The notes: generated from the letters alone by a model not told the origin. A stretch of DNA of 64,000 bases from Papaver somniferum (GCF_003573695.1 NC_039364.1:68964256-69028255); one strand, 5' to 3'; shown: positions 45,317 to 57,445, counted from the first letter of the stretch. Program-made: numbers and translations.

Positions 45317-46489
45317 ATGGTTGGTCTTAGGACTAATTCAACTAATTCAGATCAGAATATTTCAAACGGCAACATTCCCCATGTTACACCTGGCGGCATG
45401 GAGGGCAGAGGGATCCCGACTTTGGCAGAGTTGGCTCAAATCCTAGAGGTCCATACCAGGAACATGGACCTGATGAAGGAGACGATAAACCACATCCTCG
45501 ACTTTCTCATCATATTGACATCCGAATTAGGCAGTATCTCCGCTCCAGAAGCCTCAACACCGGGGACTGAGGCATCATCTGGCCCTCAAATCAACAGCTT
45601 CACCACACACGAGAAGCCGGTGGAACAAGAGGTCACACACTTGATTGAAAATCTATGCGAACTCCTGCACTTCTCCAGGGATCAGCGCACAGACACATTT
45701 TCAACACTTAACCATATATCATCCAGCGTACAAGTAACGCCACCAACACCATCAGTTGAAGAAGTCTCCCTAATGCCTGGACATTCGATCGACAACATCT
45801 CTTTTGGAGAAAAAGATCGCATGACGGATGAAGGACACAACCGAGCATTGTATGTCACTGGTTTCATCAAAGGCACCGAATTTAGAAGAGCTCTTGTTGA
45901 CACCGGTGCTTCCACCAACATTGTCACTATGAAGACTCTCAGGATGGCCAGATTCCCACAAGGTAAAATCGTTCGCTATCCCATCCTAATGACAGGATTT
46001 GAAGGAAGTCAAAGCCATACATATGGATATGCATACATAGATTTGAGGGTGGGGCCGATTCGATCTAAAGCAAAGTTTCATGTGATCGAGCAAGAACCTG
46101 ACTACCACATAATACTGGGACGCCCATGGCTCCATGATAACAAGGTGGTTCCTTCAACATACCATCAATGCATGAAGGCCCTGCTCGAAAACAAGATCGT
46201 TCGCATTCCGGCTTCATCATCTCCTTATGCTCCCGTCTATGATACTGAGTTCCTTGAATCTCAAAAAGGCGTCTCGGAACCTCCAAGCAGGATTCGCAGT
46301 ACTCCACTTCCAAGTTGGAAGACTATCAAGAAGGCTGATAACGATCCGTCGTCCTCAGCTGCTAAAATGATCAAGTCACCTATTACACCGACTAAACGCC
46401 ATAATGATCAAGTCTCAACTCCAGGGACAAACTTCACAACCGATCGAGACGTAGAAGGGAGAGTCATTTATCGCCGACGGAAAGATTAA
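45317..46489 (+). pseudogene. gag: Tat-B gag remnant fused in frame to protease
   Basis: The frame opens at ATG 45317 (MVGLRTNSTNSDQ) and is open for 390 codons. Residues 1-85 match the N-terminus of the Tat-A gag; the capsid and zinc finger are then missing and the sequence passes straight to the linker HEKPVEQEVTHLIENLCELL. Protease follows with RRALVDTGASTNIVTMKTL, an intact D-T-G-A motif, then YHIILGRPWLHDNKVVPS. It ends with TAA at 46487-46489, in the same frame as pol, so this stop was probably a sense codon. Because the deletion is in frame, the polyprotein downstream was preserved. Confidence 0.8.
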
Positions 46490-49400
46490 CAATTAATCGG
46501 GGAGAACGATGAAAAGTCTCCCCACCATGAAAAATCGTGTCAGAGTGAGCTATCACTTGAAGAAGAAGTCCAAGATGCCCCACGACAACTACAGGACGAC
46601 AGTGACTCTACCACCGACGATCTCGAAACAATCGACATTGGGACTGAAGACGATCCAAGGCCAATCCTGATCAGTTCAGCGCTATCACCAGAGGAGCGGA
46701 CCGAGCTGGTAAAATTATTGAAAGAATATCAAGATGTCTTCACCTGCACGTACGAAGAAATGTCGGGTCTAGATGACAAACTCGTCACCCATCACCTACA
46801 CATCGTCACTGGTTCCAAAGCTGTCAAACAACCGCCCAGGCAATTTAGACACGAAGTCGAGGAGCAAATCAAGGTCGAAATCCAGAAACTGTTGGAAGCA
46901 GGGTTCATCAAGCCTATTATTCATCCAACGTGGCTAGCAAATGTGGTACCTGTTAAGAAGAAAAATGGTCAAATCAGATGTTGTGTAGACTTCAGGAACT
47001 TGAATAAATGTTGTCCAAAGGATGATTTTCCTCTACCCAACATTGACATGCTCGTCGATGCAACCAGTGGTCACGGTATGTTCTCATTCATGGACGGTTA
47101 TAGTGGGTACAACCAGATCAAGATGTATGAATATGACGTCAACAAGACTGTGTTTCGTACTCCCATTGGGAATTTTCACTACACCGTGATGCCCTTTGGA
47201 TTAAAGAATGCTGGTGTCACCTATCAACGAGCCATGACTGCCATATTCCACGACATGATGCACAAGCAAGTAAAAGACTATGTTGATGATGTGGTAGTAA
47301 AATCGAAGACTCGAGCATCTCATCTCGAAGTTCTAAGGCAGGTGTTTGAAAGGTGCGGATAATACAAATTAAAAATGAATCCTCTAAAGTGCGTATTCGG
47401 AGTTTATTCCGGAAAATCCTTAGGATTCCTGGTCACGGCTGAAGGGATCAAAGTCGACCCAGACAAGGCAAAAGATATTACCACCATGCCTCCTCCATGT
47501 ACCGTGAAGGAACTACAGAGCTTTATGGGCAAGGTAAATTACATTCGACGCTTCATTCCTGGATTAGCTCAACTCATTGCTTCGTTCACACCTCTGCTGA
47601 AGAAAGGAGAAAGCTTCACCTGGAAAGCTGTTCAACAAGAAGCTTTCCATAAAATACAAAAGATATTATTGTCACCGGCCGTCATGAGGTCTCCAGTGCA
47701 GGTACGACCTATGATTATTTACACAGCCTCCAGTGACGTCGCCATCGGCGCACTCCTCGCTCAGAAAGACGACGAATGCGTCGAACGACCGATTTACTAC
47801 TTCAGCCGCACAATGAGAGATGCTAAACTCCGATACCCGAAGGCCGAAAGGGCATGCCTGGCATTGGTACATGCAATCCAGAAGTTCAGACATTACTTAC
47901 TATCTAATAGGGTCATACTCATCTCCAAAGTTGATCCCATAAAGTTCTTGCTATCAAAGCCAGCCTTGATAGGAAGACCAGTGAAGTGGCTACTCCAGAT
48001 GTCAGAATTTGACATAGCTTGTACACCACCTAAATCCATCAAAGGTCAAGCGGTCGCAGACTTGCTCGCCGCTTTTCCAGGGGAAGACACAACAAAACTA
48101 CATGAAGAAGTGCCCAGAGAATTCCCAGACATCTTGGTCATCAAGGAAAAAACACGGCTTCTATACTTTGATGGATCTTCCACCCCTAGTAGTGACACCG
48201 GAGGAGCGGGCATAGTTCTGGTGTCTCCATCTGGTGAAGTTTTCTCATATTCGTTCAAGTTGGATTTCCACTGCATCAACAACTCGGCGAAATATGAAGC
48301 CTTCCTATTAGGATTATCCTTGGCCAAGCAAGCAGGAGCAACACACCTCGAGATAAGGGGAGATTCAAAATTATTGGTCAACCAGATGAATGAAACGTAT
48401 TCTCTCAAAGAAATTACACTTGCTCCATTCAGAACCGAAGCTCAGTGACTGTTGACCTATTTTGTTGACGCAACGATTTTCCATACTGGACGGACTAACA
48501 ATAGGCATGCTGATTGCCTAGCAACTCTCGCCTCCAAGCTGCAATGCGAAGGAGCACAGAAAATGATCATTGTACAGAGGCGTACAGTATCTTCGACTTG
48601 GCTCACTCGGATCGAAGACATTCCAGCGAACGATTGGCGAGCACCCATCATTCATGAATTGAGCAGCTCTATCTCAGAAGGTCAAGTCAGCCTCAAGGAA
48701 TTGAAGAACTAATTCTTGCTTCATGGAGGGATATACTATCGAAACCCTTATGGATCTCTATCACGATGTCTTGGGAGCGACGAAGCGGAGGAACAGCTCA
48801 AGCGCATACATGAGGAAGTCTGTGGGCAAACGTTAGTGGTAACACTTTACAGAAAGCTTCAAAGAATGGGGTACTACTGGCCATCCATGGAGACTCAGTC
48901 AAGAGCTTTACAAGGATCTTGTCCTGATTTCCAAACACCTCCTCATCACTTGGAGGTTTTGACGGTCCACCACACTGGGGACTGGAGGGAGCCTTACATC
49001 AAATACCTCCGGGACAACGAACTACCACTGGAAAAGAAGCAAGCAGTCAAACTCATTCAGAAAGCTAAGAGATTCGTCTATCTCGATGGGATCTTATACC
49101 GCAAAAGCTTTGGTGGAAATTTACTGAGGTGCTTAGCCGAACATGAAATCCCTACAATCCTGAAGGAAGTACATGATGGAGAACATCAAGGAAAGAGGAA
49201 ACTATTTCTTCAAATTCATGAGAAATATTATTGGCCAACCATGGAAGATGATGCAGCCGCACACGTTCAGAGGTGTCACCAATGCCAAACCCATGGTAAT
49301 CTCATCCACACTCCTTGTCTCCCGTTGAATTCTGTGAATAGTCCGTGGCCTTTCTACAGCTGGGGACTAGATATCATTGGGAAGATCAATCCAGCATCTT

Positions 49401-50222
49401 CAAAACAACATGAATACATCATCACTGCGACAGAGTACTTCACCAAGTGGGTCGAAGCTATTCCTCTTCGAAGCACCACTGGAGTTACGATTGCCGCCTT
49501 CATCAAAGAGCACATAATATGCAGATTCGGAGTTCCTAAGCATATCATCACAGATAACGGAACTCCTTTTGCCAATCAAGATGTTGAGAAGCTGCTCAAT
49601 AAATATGGGATCAAACAAATCTTCTCCACGCCTTACTATCCACAAGGAAATGGTCAAGCAGAAAGTACCAACAAGACTTTGGTCAGGATTATCAGTCGGA
49701 CGATTCATGACAATCCTCGATCATGGCATGAGCAATTACCCATGGCTCTATGGGCTTACAGAACTGCACCAAGGAGCTCGATCGGTACTTCGCCATATTC
49801 CCTTGTCTATGGAGCCGACGCCATACTTCCAGCAGAAATCAAAGTTCCCTCAGCCAGGATTGCAGCATCCAGTGGTGTACAATGGGATGAGGCCGAAATC
49901 TCCAGATCAAGAATCGCTGAGCTAGATATGCTGGAATCAAGGAGAACCAAGGTGGAAAAATATGTGGAAGCTTACAAACAGAGGATCTCCAGAGCCTACA
50001 ACAAAATGGTAAGACCTCGAACATTTCAAGTAGGAGATTTGGTATTAAAGACGGCAAAACATTCAACAAGACATGTCCGCTCCTAAGTTCTCTCCTAAAT
50101 GGGAAGGGCCATATGTTGTTATCAAAGCAGTGTCTAGCGGATACTACAAAATTTTAGCAATCAATGGAGGAAAGGAAGGAAACATCATCAATGGCAAATG
50201 GCTCAAAGCTTATTATGCCTGA
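46490..50222 (+). pseudogene. pol: Tat-B pol: RT, dual RNase H, integrase (broken)
   Basis: The same frame as gag continues, with stops at 47360-47362 (TAA), 48446-48448 (TGA) and 48710-48712 (TAA), and a frameshift near 50065 before the true end at 50222. RT: CVDFRNLNKCCPKDDFPLPN, FMDGYSGYNQIKMYEYD, MPFGLKNAGVTYQRAM and YVDDVVVKS. Then two RNase H-like domains: the first with IIYTASSDVAIGALLAQKDD and YPKAERACLALVHAIQKF, the second with LLYFDGSSTPSSDTGGAGIV, AKYEAFLLGL, IRGDSKLLVNQM and NNRHADCLATLAS (D-E-D-D). A second RNase H is a known mark of the Tat lineage. Integrase: a zinc finger ending VQRCHQCQTHG, and the D-D-E core in WGLDIIGKINP, ITDNGTPFANQD and GNGQAESTNKTL. The end GDLVLKTAK matches the C-terminal tail kept in Tat-A. 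Confidence 0.87.
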
Positions 50223-50496
50223 TCCATGAAACAAACTACCTCTTCATCATTTCAAGCATTTTCAAAAATGTAATTTCATTCCTCCAAAGAGCATGCGAAT
50301 GCTCCTTTGTTCATTAAACATTTCATAAATGAGCAAAATTCGTTCATACCATGATCAACTGTTTCACCTAACTAGAAACTCAGATTTACTCAAAAACAAC
50401 AACCACAAATGCTCACTCAGAGCAAACCATCCAGCAACGGATAATCCCTGTAAGAAGCCTCGTCAAGCTTCTTCTGAAAAATCTTGGTCTTTGCCT

Positions 50497-51400
50497 TCAA
50501 GTCTTCGACGCTTTCTCAACCCTTGCTGACTCCAGAGCCAGTATCCTCTCCTCATCCAGTAAAGCTGCATTCATGGAAATTGCATCAGCAGCCTCTGCCT
50601 TATGAACCTTGATTATCTCAAGACGACGACGGAGCCAGCTTACATTGAATCGCAATATCTCACAATTCGAGATCATTTCATCCCATTGGTGCAGTTCATG
50701 GTTTTTGACGTCTCGCAAGTGCATCTGATTCATTTCCTCGATGATCGGCAATAGCCCCGCTACCGTGGTTAAAAGGGTTGGAAGAAAACCTTTCCACACT
50801 TCTGTGGTAGCAATGTGACCATACTTCTTCCAGATCTTGGTGTACAGAGACATGACATTTGGGAACCGAATCCGCCGACCATTTCATTGTCTGGGAAGGT
50901 ATTAATCAATGGGGCTTCGAATAAAAGTCCAGCGGTTGGGTATTCACGAGCATGGACACCGTCTCCGGTCTCCACGGATCCTACAGAATCTTCACATGCC
51001 TGGTTACTGCTTTCCTCAACCTCAACCACGGTCACGGACTTTCCACTCTTTCTTCGTCTAGCATCGACGACGACACGGACATCCGCCTACGATGAAACGA
51101 AGGAGTGTTAATCCCGGGACTCAGTACAATCTCAAGAGTCATAGGTTTACTTACAGACGATCCAGCTTCAGCACGAGCCGATCCATACCGGGCAGGAGCT
51201 CTAACAGTCCGCTTAGGCCTTGCATTATGAGGAGTAGCATTCTTCTTACAGTCCTACGACAAATCATTCTCTTGTGATCAACAATCTCGATTGAACAGAC
51301 AAGAAAGGAGAAGAAGAAGTGTACAACTTACTGAGATAGACGTTGCTATTTCACGCTTCGACTGAAGATCATCTTGAGAAGAAATGCTATTGCTCGACAT
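50497..51400 (-). pseudogene. Tat-B antisense gene 2 (homologous to the end of the Tat-A antisense gene)
   Basis: Exons on the minus strand are 51332-51400, 51155-51253 and about 50497-51086, with donors TCA|GTAAGT and TCT|GTAAGT and acceptors CGTAG|G. ATG at 51398-51400 (MSSNSISSQDDLQS). Exon 2 is basic (PKRTVRAPARYGSAR). Exon 3 has VVEVEESSNQACEDSVGSVE, then EYPTAGLLFEAPLINT, DNEMVGGFG, and after a frameshift near 50855 YTKIWKKYGHIAT and NVSWLRRRLEII. The second half is clearly related to the last exon of the Tat-A gene (EYPTAG...VGGF...WKKFGH...NVKWLRKQINVI). It has no PMD. It lies convergent with pol, the stop codons about 275 bp apart. Confidence 0.7.
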
Positions 51401-51495
51401 GACGGCAAGAGGGTAGGATCAAAACTTCTCTGCACGATGAAACTGACTCAGGAATGGAAGAAATATTTGCGTGGATCATAGATTTGGAGTCTTGA

Positions 51496-51509
51496 AGATA
51501 TATATATCA
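51496..51509 (-). promoter_or_regulatory. TATA box of Tat-B antisense gene 2
   Basis: The minus strand reads TGATATATATATCT, about 100 bp upstream of the ATG at 51400 and after the stop of antisense gene 1. It suggests that the two antisense genes are separate transcription units. Confidence 0.5.
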
Positions 51510-51881
51510 GGCGATAGTCATATAGTCAACTCAGTTACGAGTTTCACTGAAACCCTAGGCTTCAAAGATCGATACCGAAGACGAGGAAAATAACACTGGG
51601 GACTGAACATCACGGGTCAAAGGATAGGCCACGCGGCCTTGTACACGTCATGAATTCCGTGTGTTATGTTACTTCTCATGAAAATCGACAAGTCATGATG
51701 AATTTGGATATATGGACATTGGTCCATGTCATGGATTAGAAGAAATCGACGTTAACAAAATGTTCATCATTCAGAAGAAAAGTCTAATTGAAGTAAAGTC
51801 GTTTAAACAGTCAAAAGAAAGATATCCACTATGAAGACTAAAAAGGGAATGCTCTAACGTCTAAAGAAGATGGAAGTAAAA

Positions 51882-53530
51882 CTACTCGTCGGACTCATCC
51901 GAATTGTCAGCTTCATCGTCACTGTCCTTCTCGGAATCATCTTCTTCAGAGTCACTGTCAGGATCATTGGTGAAGTCCGGTGGACGGAAGATAATCATCA
52001 TCTGAATCCGAATTATCTTCTGCTGCAGCTTCAGCTTCAATTTTCTTCATCGTCCTCTGATGCTCTCTTTCATATCGATCAGGCTTAATGTAACGCTCGG
52101 ATGGTTCCCATGTGATCTCTCCTTCAGAAGCATCAGCATCAGAATCAGAAGGCACCCCATCCAAGAATTGACGCTTCTCCTCAACCCTCTGTCTCTTACG
52201 CCGGGTGCGATCTTTTTCACGTTGACGGGCATCCTCCTTTTTGTCTTCAGCTCTTTTCTTTTCGAGTTCAGCAAAAGAGACTCTTCGCTCACCCAAGGAA
52301 CATTAGGCTTCGCCCCTTCCTGGGTAACCCTAGCCTTTGATTTCGCTACAGGAGCGTCGGAATCCTCATCAGAAGAGCCAGAGGAAGAAGAGGAATACCA
52401 GTAATCGTAATTGTTTATTGTTGGTCGACATTTTCTGGAACCGGAAGATCAAAGATTACTACTATGTAAACAAACCAACATCAGCAAAAAATGGTAACTC
52501 TTAACTCTTACCTTTTATACTTCCACTAACAATAGTGATAGTAATGCTAGAGTTAACACCTCAAAATCGTTCGTCTCTTCGAAAACTGCAAAAACGAACG
52601 AAACTTTATTAATTTCGAAACTGATTTTTCATAAAATCACGGACACAATTTTCATAATGTGAACATTCACACAACTGACCTATGAAGTTTCATAACAATA
52701 AATATTTCATCATAAATATATTGTCTATCTTCGAAGTTTCCCAAAACCCACGTTTTGATTTTTCGAAAAAAACAGCAATTAATGCAACATTGCTTACATA
52801 AATTCTCAAGGATTTTATCTAACGAAAACAAACTCATGCAAATAAAATATATCATCATATTTTGCACAATATATGTCACGGCTGCATATATATATATAAC
52901 TATTTTTCCTTCGTATCGTCATTATTTGTCTTTAAAACGAAGGTTTATTTCAAAAAATATTGTGAAAGCTCACATCTCATACATATGATAAAGTTTTGTA
53001 TTTACATGAAAGCTCATAATTTTATCACTGGACACAAGTTCATCATACATATTTTCCTTCGTGTCATCATTATTTGTCTTTAAAACGAAGGATTTTCCCA
53101 ATTTCATGAAAATTCACTTCTTTTATGATGATAACCTTGGTATACATGAAATCTCATACACTAAGTTTTATCACTGGACCTAGGTTCATACTAAAAAAAA
53201 CTCTCCTAATCAGGGATTATAGTTAGCTTTCAAAACTAACGATCGAACGAACATACGTTTTCAAAAAACGAGGGTTTTTCATAAACTCACGCTAATATAC
53301 ACACATGTATATAACTTCATCATGATCAAAGCATGAAAAACTCATGAGGATCATAAACATCAGCAAACAAAAAAAAACGTACCTGGGAGTGCCGGCCGGA
53401 AATTGGCCGACGGCGGCAACGACGGCGACCGTCGGCGGCAGGTGGTGGTCCGGCGGCAGCGGGAATCTTCTCCTGCTGGCGTGAAGGTGCAGAGGTGATG
53501 GAGAGCTGGTCGTGAGAAAAAAAAAAGGAT
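51882..53530 (-). pseudogene. Tat-B antisense gene 1 (charged protein)
   Basis: Two leader exons (53383-about 53530 and 52512-52585) and a coding exon 51882-52434 on the minus strand. Leader, donors and acceptors match those of the Tat-A antisense gene closely, but the protein does not: after an early frameshift it reads SSSSSGSSDEDSDAPVAKSK, then GERRVSFAELEKKRAEDKKE, a basic stretch (KDRTRRKRQRVEEKRQFLD), ERYIKPDRYEREHQRTMKKI and a run of Asp, Ser and Glu to the stop at 51882. At least three frameshifts. The ATG is at 52429-52431. I do not recognise the family; the highly charged, helical composition suggests a nuclear protein, but this is inference. Confidence 0.6.
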
Positions 53531-53537
53531 TAATCCC

Positions 53538-53547
53538 TTTTATATCA
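53538..53547 (-). promoter_or_regulatory. TATA box of Tat-B antisense gene 1
   Basis: The minus strand reads TTGATATAAAAGGGATTAAT, the same string as in Tat-A at 34001-34020, followed by a leader rich in CCGCCG. The PPT and 3' LTR lie about 300 bp upstream, so this is a promoter inside the element. Confidence 0.55.
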
Positions 53548-53832
53548 ATTTTATTTCCAAAACCTAATTTTCTAAGGATTTCCTTATTAGGCCCGACCCG
53601 CGAATCCTAACCGACCACGGACTCATCGTCCAAACCAGCGGTTCAACACCAATTTATGTTCATCAAAAGACGCTCCAATCATGACATTGAAGCCTTCATC
53701 AAGTCTTGGTTTGCTCATGCTATTTAAATCCGGTAACGTCTCAACTTACGACTAAGTTCAATTACTGGTATTATTATTTATGGCCGGAAAATCACCATTT
53801 AATGCTGACTTAGGAACACAGCTTTCCTCAAT

Positions 53833-53847
53833 AAGCAGGGGACTTAA
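53833..53847 (+). other. Tat-B polypurine tract
   Basis: AAGCAGGGGACTTAA directly precedes the LTR start TGTAGATGG. It fixes the plus orientation. Confidence 0.8.
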
Positions 53848-56800
53848 TGTAGATGGTGGATTTTCGACAAAGGATAAATTCGTAAACTCATAATTATACG
53901 AATCTCTGATTCAGCAATCAGACGTGAGTATCGAGACACGGGTCTCTCATCGAATTCAAAACGGAGAGTACTTTCTCTCAGAGTACATGTAGATATGTAG
54001 TCTCACGACTGGACAACGACATATCTCATGAATACTGAATACTTTCAGTGATTATTCCTATATAGAATCACGAGATGGACGGCTCCTAGACATCTTGCTC
54101 TGCTAGTATAGAGCGATAACGTCTTCAGGAACAAACAACAAATCTACACCTGACTATATAAAGGATATGACTTACCGACAAGCTCATATCAAGATAATTA
54201 ATGCTCCTAGACAGCTTGCTCTGCTAGTATAGAGCCACAAAGTTAATTATTCCTAATTACAATTGCTATTATTCCATGGTCGAATCCACGACTGGTCCCA
54301 TGGAATGGCAATAACAATTGTTCTGATTCTATGATCGAATCCACGACTTGATCTCATAGAATAGCAATAACTATATTATCTCATTACTCCGATTTCATGA
54401 TCGAATCCACAACTGGTCTCATAAATGGTAATAGATAAATCTTAATTACTCCGATTCTCTAGTCGAATCTACGATCCCATGGAATGGTAATGCTCACTTT
54501 ATTATTCTGAATTCGTAGTCGAATCCTCAGCTGATCCTATGAATTAATAATAAACATTTTATTACTCAGTTTTGTGAATTATTCTCCCCTGGATTCCACA
54601 ATTAGTAATAAATAATCAACAATCGGACGTCTGAGCTACCTCTAAGTAAGCCCTGATTCAAATGGTAAGGGTGTATCCAACGACGATACACTAACAGTCT
54701 CCGCACGAACGAGTATTTCAAAAATACAACGGAACGATGAACCTATGCAAAATAGAGAAGAAAATAATAAATAATTAAAAATATTGACCAGGGTGCTGGG
54801 AGCACGGACACACGACCAACTGACCGTGTCGTGGTCAATTCCACGCCAGTTTTATATTTTTAATGCATTTTTATTATTTTCCATGATTTGATGAAAATTC
54901 TCTCATTTTATCAAATCTCCTTCGTCTCGAGGAAACTCCTCGGTTTCATGGTACTTCCATAAATCCATAAAAAATAATATAAAATTAAGGAAAGGAGTGT
55001 GGGGGGTGACTATTGGACAACCGAACATGCCTTGGTCCCAACCGGCCCCACACCCACGGTTCCTTATTATTTTATTATTATTATTATTATTTCTCTAATT
55101 TCATGAAAAAACTCCTTGATTTCATGGTATTTTTGCACAAATCATCAAATAATAATAAAATAAAATAAATTATGAAAACTTGTGGGACCGTACCTTGGAC
55201 GGCCGGCCATGCCCTAGCCGGTCCCACACGCCCCTTTCTTTTATTATTTTAGAATTCATCAAATTCCTTGATTTCATGGTATTTCTCTCAAATTAGGAAA
55301 AATTCCCTCAATTGATCAAAATATACATAAAAAATACACAAAAATTAGGGAAACTCGTGGGACCGGGCCCAAGCCGGCCGGCCATGCCTCCCACGGTCCC
55401 ACACGCCCTTGTTTTTATTATTTTAATATTTTTGCTTCCCTGAACTCATGAAAACTCCTTCAATTCATGGAAACTCCCTAAATTCATCAAATTTCTCAAA
55501 ATTCATGAATTTTTCATATAATCATCAAAATATTATAAAATTAAGGAAAAGGCACCACGGGACCATGGTCACAACCGGCCGACCATGCCTTGACCACGGC
55601 AGTCCCACGCCTCCTCATTCCTTATTTTATAATTATTTTTCATCATCTCATGGTGTGTTTCCTCAGTTTCGTCGAAACCCTAATTTTGGCATATTTTCTC
55701 GAATGGATGCTCAATTGCACGCCAGAAAATATCAAAATTCTCAGGACTGAGACGCGGATGCCTTGGGGACACGAGCACGCTATCTTGACCGACCAAGATT
55801 GGCTCTTTGGCTCACGGAAGCCGGTCCCATCTATTTTCACAGTTTTGACCTAATTTGCAAAATTGCTCGTATTAGGTCCAAAACTCTCCCAAACACTTTG
55901 GATTTTCATGAAGTGATCGTCAGGCAGTCACGGGACAACCCAGGGCCGGTTTCATGACTCCATGGTCGGTCCCTCGCCTCGTCATAATTAATTAGGTTTT
56001 CTTACCTAAGGCTCAGATGAGCATTTTTGAATAAATGATTAAGCCAGCATTTAATCATTCTTCCACCAACAAATCGTCAACTCTTCAGGAGTTCTTCGTA
56101 TTTGCTCACGTGAGCATATGGACACTACATGGTTTATCCACGGTCCCATGTAGTCGCTCCCTCCTTCGTCCCATGGTTAAAATTCCGACGAACCGTGAAT
56201 TGATCATCAATTGATCAAATTAGGGTTTCTGAATCCAAGGATCATCATTCCAGATTCCGACCTTAATAATTTTACGACGACCTCATGGTCATTAATCTTA
56301 TTAATTATGCTAGTACTTTAATTAATATTTTTGGTACGCTGCCAATAATCCATCAGCTGAGCAACACATGCTCAGACGATCAAATATTCAATAATACATC
56401 GCATGAGCAGAATTTGCTCAGATGAGGAATATTTGCTCAAACCAAGGAATATTGGTTCAACAATCGATATTCAACGATCCATCGAATGAGAAATACTTGC
56501 TCACTTCATCGTAAGAACTATACCTCTGTCTCATGACATGTTCGATTCATGAGTTTCAGAACATCATGTTCAACTCAACGACTACATGGAATCATAGTCC
56601 CATCAAACCACGAAGTCATCAATTGACTAACATACCACGAGACGTCAATCGGGTCACTTTGGGGGATATCACTTAGGGTTTTGGTCTGGCGGTCTACGGC
56701 ACGTGTGTTCAAACACACGATGGAATGTGAGCAATTCGTGCAATCAGTTGAAGGAATTCACGAGGTAGTGGGTGGAAAATCGACCAAGTCTCCACACGTT

Positions 56801-57325
56801 GAGCAACTGGTTTCAAACACGATCTCCACTTCCCCACTCCTTGATTCCATCAACTGTCACACTTCATGGAATCATGGTGTCTAAAATTCCAGCAATATAA
56901 ATAAGTCTCTGAATCATGATTGAACCATCATCAACAGTATCATCAATCTCACGTCTCATTGACAACACGAGATCATCAACTCATCAATTTATCAACTACT
57001 CTCAATTGAGCAATTTCAATCACTCAGAGCTTATCGTATTCGGAATTCACACACCCACAATCTTTGATTACCATTGATTCCACACATTTCTCATCTTCCC
57101 TCCTACAGATCAACCCATCCTCTCTTGTGACCGAATTTACTCTGGAACGGTCATTGTCTTGATTTAGGCCAGAGTACTACAGATTGATCTCTCGAATCTA
57201 AAGCACCCCCTTTGCAGCGGTGCATCTGTGTGAGGTTTAACATTTCGCTCGGTTCGAGGAGACTCCTCCGCACGGTCGTCTCATCAATTCCTTAAAAACC
57301 AGCAAATAGTTTTTCCCCATCTACA
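53848..57325 (+). repeat. Tat-B 3' LTR (3478 bp)
   Basis: It starts TGTAGATGGTGGATTTTCG and ends CCCCATCTACA. It includes the hairpin array (54263-54612), the five large dyads (54775-55640), and a TATA box at 56894-56904, giving U3 of about 3.05 kb and R-U5 of about 0.43 kb. The sequence does not stop here: a primer site and gag start follow inside the same insertion. Confidence 0.88.
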
Positions 57326-57440
57326 GATTGGCGACCACAGTGGGAGATCATTCTCTCGGTTGCAATCTCACAATCTCACAAAGATGGTTGATCTTAGGTC
57401 CGGTTCAGTTACCAATCCGGGTTCAACACCCGACTCTTCA
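57326..57440 (+). other. Extra 3' tail of Tat-B: primer site and start of a Tat-A-type gag
   Basis: After the LTR come GATTGGCGACCACAGTGGGA, a leader, and ATG (57384-57386) opening the peptide MVDLRSGSVTNPGSTPDSS. This matches the Tat-A gag (MVDLRSGSVTNPN), not the Tat-B gag (MVGLRTNSTNSDQ). The tail ends in CTCTTCA, and the target duplication GTACC follows directly, so the tail was joined to the target by integration. Confidence 0.85.
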
Positions 57441-57445
57441 GTACC
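57441..57445. repeat. Target duplication GTACC of Tat-B (right copy)
   Basis: It is the same five bases as 42831-42835. After it the Tat-A LTR resumes with AAAAATATTAATTAGAAT, as in the intact copy near 31115. Confidence 0.92.

Larger units (their letters stand above)
42836..57440 (+). mobile_element. Tat-B: Tat-lineage element nested in the Tat-A LTR
   Basis: Order: 5' LTR 42836-45259 (with an internal deletion), primer site, gag remnant fused to protease, RT, two RNase H domains, integrase, two antisense genes, polypurine tract, 3' LTR 53848-57325, and a 115 bp tail 57326-57440. GTACC flanks 42836-57440, so the tail was part of the integrated DNA. It is the same family as Tat-A but in the opposite orientation. 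Nesting makes it younger than Tat-A. Confidence 0.88.
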
